NCBI RefSeq assembly: GCF_008923725.1
Contig: NZ_WBPF01000016.1
Span: 62,001-126,000, forward strand
Direction: 5' to 3'
From: Bacillus sp. CH140a_4T
GTDB taxonomy: Bacteria > Bacillota > Bacilli > Bacillales > Bacillaceae_G
DNA: 64,000 nt
In this document: positions 60,928 through 64,000 of the stretch, piece after piece
How positions within the stretch are numbered: the stretch's first letter is position 1
Layout: each line of letters opens with the position of its first letter
The notes under the pieces: generated by a model
What the model saw: only the letters and a program-made list of their open reading frames with translations
Databases searched by the model: none
What the model was told of the DNA's origin: nothing
Made by a program: the position numbers and the translations under genes

Positions 60928-62418
60928 ATGTTGTTAATTTCAATTAAAACGTTACAAGATGATCGTTTTTTACGTCCGCTGCAAAATATTGGCGGCTTAT
61001 TTTTTGAAGAGAGTACGATTGGATTTGAACAAGAGGAAGCAAATCTTATCGTTGATATACACATTGAAGAGAATGTGAAAGCATCAGCTCGTTTAACAGA
61101 TGTTGCTACTGGAAATGTGTATGAAGAAACATTCGCAAAAGATTTATCTGCTTTCACAGATGAAAAAGAGCGTATGAAGCAAGTGAAGCACGTTGTTTCT
61201 TATGTATATCTTTCTGTTCTTCAGCAGTTAACTGGTCTTGAACAAAGCTGGGGCATTTTAACGGGGGTTCGTCCGACAAAACTTCTTCATAAAATGCTTC
61301 AAAATGGTATGTCAAAAGAAGAAGCACACCAAGAACTTCGTGAAAGCTATTTAATTCATGAAGAGAAAATTGAACTTCTTCAGCGTATTGTTGATTGCCA
61401 ATTAGCGGTAGTTCCGGATTTATACCGTTTGAAAGAAGAAGTAAGTATTTATATCGGTATCCCATTCTGCCCAACAAAATGTGCATATTGTACATTCCCG
61501 GCTTATGCAATTAACGGACGCCAAGGCTCTGTTGATTCGTTCTTAGGTGGTTTACATTATGAAGTTCGTGAAATTGGTAAGTTTTTAAAAGAAAAAGGTG
61601 TAACAGTTACGACGATTTATTACGGCGGTGGTACACCGACAAGTATTACAGCAGAAGAGATGGATATGCTGTATGAAGAAATGTATGAAGCGTTCCCAGA
61701 TGTGAAAAATGTGCGTGAAGTAACAGTTGAGGCAGGTCGCCCAGATACAATTACGCCAGCGAAGCTAGACGTGTTAAATAAATGGAACATTGACCGTATT
61801 AGTATTAATCCGCAGTCATACCATCAAGAGACACTAAAAGCGATTGGACGCCACCATACTGTAGAAGAGACAATTGAGAAGTATCACTTAGCTCGTGAAA
61901 TGGGAATGAACAATATTAATATGGACTTAATTATTGGTCTTCCTGGTGAAGGACTAGATATCTTTAAGCACACATTAGATGAAACAGAAAAGTTAATGCC
62001 AGAATCATTAACAGTTCATACGTTATCATTTAAACGTGCTTCTGAAATGACGCAAAACAAACGTAAATATAAAGTTGCAGGTCGCGAAGAAATTACAGCG
62101 ATGATGCACGAAGCAGAAGAGTGGACGCAAAAGCATAATTACGTACCATATTACCTATATCGTCAAAAGAATATTTTAGGTAACTTAGAGAACGTTGGTT
62201 ATGCAATGCCGACGCAAGAAAGTATTTACAACATTGTCATTATGGAAGAAGTACAATCAATTATCGGACTTGGCTGTGGTGCATCAAGTAAATTTGTTCA
62301 TCCGAAGACAGGTGCAATTACGCACTTCGCAAATCCGAAAGATCCAAAATCATATAACGATGGCTTCGTAAAATATACAGAAGACAAACTGAAAATTTTA
62401 GAAGAGCTATTTGTATAG
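60928..62418 (+). CDS. hemZ: Oxygen-independent coproporphyrinogen III oxidase-like radical SAM protein HemZ
   Basis: About 496 aa. N-terminal unique region (1-170), then a radical SAM core with the [4Fe-4S] motif CPTKCAYCTFPAYAI, a GGGTPTSI glycine motif, VEAGRPDTIT and INMDLIIGLPGEG. In B. subtilis HemZ is linked to anaerobic heme synthesis; coproporphyrinogen dehydrogenase activity of this subgroup is not firmly proven. ATG 60928 after AAAAGGTG is chosen; in-frame GTG 60922 and TTG 60931 are alternatives. Confidence 0.9.
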   Translation: MLLISIKTLQDDRFLRPLQNIGGLFFEESTIGFEQEEANLIVDIHIEENVKASARLTDVATGNVYEETFAKDLSAFTDEKERMKQVKHVVSYVYLSVLQQLTGLEQSWGILTGVRPTKLLHKMLQNGMSKEEAHQELRESYLIHEEKIELLQRIVDCQLAVVPDLYRLKEEVSIYIGIPFCPTKCAYCTFPAYAINGRQGSVDSFLGGLHYEVREIGKFLKEKGVTVTTIYYGGGTPTSITAEEMDMLYEEMYEAFPDVKNVREVTVEAGRPDTITPAKLDVLNKWNIDRISINPQSYHQETLKAIGRHHTVEETIEKYHLAREMGMNNINMDLIIGLPGEGLDIFKHTLDETEKLMPESLTVHTLSFKRASEMTQNKRKYKVAGREEITAMMHEAEEWTQKHNYVPYYLYRQKNILGNLENVGYAMPTQESIYNIVIMEEVQSIIGLGCGASSKFVHPKTGAITHFANPKDPKSYNDGFVKYTEDKLKILEELFV

Positions 62419-62422
62419 GAAG

Positions 62423-62458
62423 AAAGAGGTTGTTCCGATGTGGGGCAGCCTCTTTTTT
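62423..62458 (+). terminator. Terminator of hemZ
   Basis: AAGAGGTTGTTCC and GGGGCAGCCTCTT pair with wobbles around GATGT, followed by six T. Confidence 0.75.
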
Positions 62459-62519
62459 ATTCTGTTATTTGTGAGGTGATTAAAGTTTTTCTTTATATTG
62501 TCAGTTTTTGTCGGGAAGT

Positions 62520-62642
62520 CGATATATTCGAAAAATCGCTGATATAAATTGAGTTGTGGTCGATATATTTTAAAAATCGCTGATATATTTCAAGTTACGT
62601 TCGATATATTTGGAAAAACCGCCGATATAATTTCACTTATCG
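62520..62642. repeat. Three tandem 41-bp repeats
   Basis: CGATATATT begins at 62520, 62561 and 62602, exactly 41 bp apart. Each unit continues with AAAAATCGCTGATATA (third: AAAAACCGCCGATATA) and a more variable 12-nt end. A partial fourth unit (GTCGATAATAATCAG) lies at about 62670. A single related unit follows alsD at 57224-57262, with the same GTCGG-AAGTCGATAT start. Non-coding, directly downstream of a terminator in both cases. Confidence 0.85.
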
Positions 62643-62769
62643 ATAAGCAGCACTGTTTGTAAAACTATGTCGATAATAATCAGAAAAATTAGTCAAATCA
62701 TTAGAGGACAATGTCTACTTATGGACGAAATGATAGATTTATGAAAGAGAAAAGGGGGAAATTGTTGGC

Positions 62770-64000
62770 ATGTACATGACGATAGGGAGAATATTTGATT
62801 TAGCTGTTGGTAAGTATCCAAATAAAGAGGCGTTAGTAGAGCCGGAAAAGAATATTCGCTGGACATATAAAGAGTGGGATGAGCAAATAAATAAAACGGT
62901 GCAAGCTCTATTGAAAGAAGGGGTAAGAAAGGGAGATACTGTATCTGTTTACTTATATAATTGCCGTGAATTTGTAAACGTTTACTTAGCCTGTGCGAAA
63001 ATTGGGGCAATCTTTAACCCGATTAACTTCCGTTTAAAAGCAAAAGAATTATCGTATATCCTTCAAGATGCAGCCTCGAAAGTAGTAGTCTTTGAAAAAG
63101 CGGTTGAATCAACGGTTGCTATTATTGAACGAGATTTTCCAAATTCGTCTTTTTGGTATGTAGAAGACGATACACCTTCCTATGCTAGTTCTTACCATGA
63201 AAAAGTAAATGAAGCACCAGCTGAAAAAGTAGATATTGAAGTCGATGAAATGGATTATTGTTCTATGCTGTATACGAGCGGTACAACTGGTCACCCGAAA
63301 GGCGTGCTACATCGCCATCGTGAAATGGCTGAGCATAGTATGATTTGTACGTATTTCTTAAAATATAATAGAGATAGTGCCGGACTTGTAGTTGCGCCTT
63401 TATATCATTGCGGCGAGTTAAACGCTGGAATTATCCCGCGCATTCAAGTTGGCGGAAAGAATGTTATTTTACATCATTTTGATACGGATAGAGTATTACA
63501 TACGATTCAAGAAGAGAAGATTACGACGTTTTTTGCAGCACCGACGATGTGGAATATGTTACTGCAAAAAGATTTAACAAAGTACGATTTAACATCGATG
63601 AAGGTTGGTATATATGGAGGAGCAGCAATGGCTCCAGCGCTAGTTAAGGAATGTAAAGAACGTCTTTATATTGATCTTGTCCAAATTTACGGAATGACAG
63701 AAATGGGACCAGTTGTTGCGTTTCTCGTAGAAGAAGATCAAATTACGAAAGCAGGTTCAGCGGGAACACCATGCTTTAGCCATGAAATTCGCATTGTAAA
63801 ACCAAACGATGATGCACCAGCAGAACCAGATGATGTACTACCTCCTTATGAAGTAGGAGAGATTATTTTGCGCGGCCCAACTATGATGGCTGGTTATCAT
63901 AACCGAGAAGAAGCAAATGCAAAATCAATGTATAAAGGATGGTACCACTCTGGTGATTTAGGTTACTTCGATAAAGATGGCTATTTATTCGTCGCAGATC
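62770..64000 (+). CDS. AMP-dependent acyl-CoA synthetase/ligase (3' end cut by window)
   Basis: At least 410 residues of an adenylate-forming enzyme that activates a fatty or aromatic acid to its CoA ester. ATP/AMP motifs: LYTSGTTGHPKGVLHRHREM (P-loop), YGMTEMGPV and GWYHSGDLGYFDKDGYLFV (hinge motif). N-terminal NIRWTYKEWDEQINKTVQALLKEGVRKGDTVSVY is typical. The substrate cannot be assigned. ATG at 62770 with AAAGGGGG 11 nt upstream; a second ATG at 62776 is possible. The frame is open to the window edge. Confidence 0.9.
   Translation, partial: MYMTIGRIFDLAVGKYPNKEALVEPEKNIRWTYKEWDEQINKTVQALLKEGVRKGDTVSVYLYNCREFVNVYLACAKIGAIFNPINFRLKAKELSYILQDAASKVVVFEKAVESTVAIIERDFPNSSFWYVEDDTPSYASSYHEKVNEAPAEKVDIEVDEMDYCSMLYTSGTTGHPKGVLHRHREMAEHSMICTYFLKYNRDSAGLVVAPLYHCGELNAGIIPRIQVGGKNVILHHFDTDRVLHTIQEEKITTFFAAPTMWNMLLQKDLTKYDLTSMKVGIYGGAAMAPALVKECKERLYIDLVQIYGMTEMGPVVAFLVEEDQITKAGSAGTPCFSHEIRIVKPNDDAPAEPDDVLPPYEVGEIILRGPTMMAGYHNREEANAKSMYKGWYHSGDLGYFDKDGYLFVAD

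Noticed and set aside
1-64000. Prophage, integrated plasmid or insertion sequence
   Set aside because: No integrase, transposase, terminase, capsid or relaxase motifs were seen in any frame of the window; only small non-coding repeats are mobile-like.

Overview
The window is a low-G+C Firmicute chromosome segment that fits the Bacillus cereus group. The evidence is the set of endospore genes (cotJABC, an alpha/beta SASP, Ena appendage subunits), a group-typical SH3/3D-domain enterotoxin-like wall protein, AGGAGG-type ribosome binding sites with many GTG/TTG starts, and intergenic bcr1-type repeats. No prophage, insertion sequence, CRISPR array, rRNA or canonical tRNA is visible. Most of it is ordinary chromosome.

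Layout. 1-9.7 kb: the 5' part of an EntC-like wall protein, a MacA/ATPase/MacB-type efflux operon, a YwaF-like membrane protein, two orphan Opp-type permeases and an orphan BceB-like permease. 9.7-14.4 kb: brnQ, cotJABC behind a candidate sigma-E promoter, a VOC protein, a DUF2935 protein, and a ku gene whose start codon is missing at a perfect 23-bp inverted repeat. 14.6-19.9 kb: a yybP-ykoY (Mn2+) riboswitch controls DUF1232 and dedA, followed by the endospore appendage genes ena A, B and (convergent) C and a secreted metallophosphoesterase. This is the gene neighbourhood described for S-type Ena fibres. 20-28 kb: an APC permease, a GerN/GerT-like antiporter, and a MurNAc-6-P recycling group (murR, murQ, murP, mupG). 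28-35 kb: DoxX and SnoaL-like genes, divergent EamA/Lrp genes, and a multidrug group (SMR pair, TetR, MFS pump) with four copies of one 17-bp operator and a leader-peptide attenuator candidate.

35-41 kb: a DJ-1/PfpI stress protein with a sigma-B-like promoter and apparent CTG start, an EcsB-like protein, a YvsH-like permease behind a lysine riboswitch, and gapN. 41-53 kb: a block collinear with the B. subtilis yheI-yheA region. It has bmrCD with a leader-peptide attenuator, the SASP gene, and yheD, yheC, yheB and yheA. A cystine-type ABC transporter (tcyABC) lies inside this block. The SASP mRNA leader has a compact tRNA-like element with an encoded CCA end. 53-64 kb: an NDxxF lipoprotein and a DUF1700 protein, alsSD, a 3-methyladenine glycosylase, yhaX, an SLH-anchored amidase, hemZ, three 41-bp tandem repeats, and the 5' part of an acyl-CoA ligase.

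The most interesting points are the Ena locus beside a Mn2+ riboswitch, the tRNA-like SASP leader, the palindrome that removed the ku start, the two leader-peptide attenuators, and the repeated TetR operator. All functional statements come from motifs, gene order and family knowledge; no database search was run.
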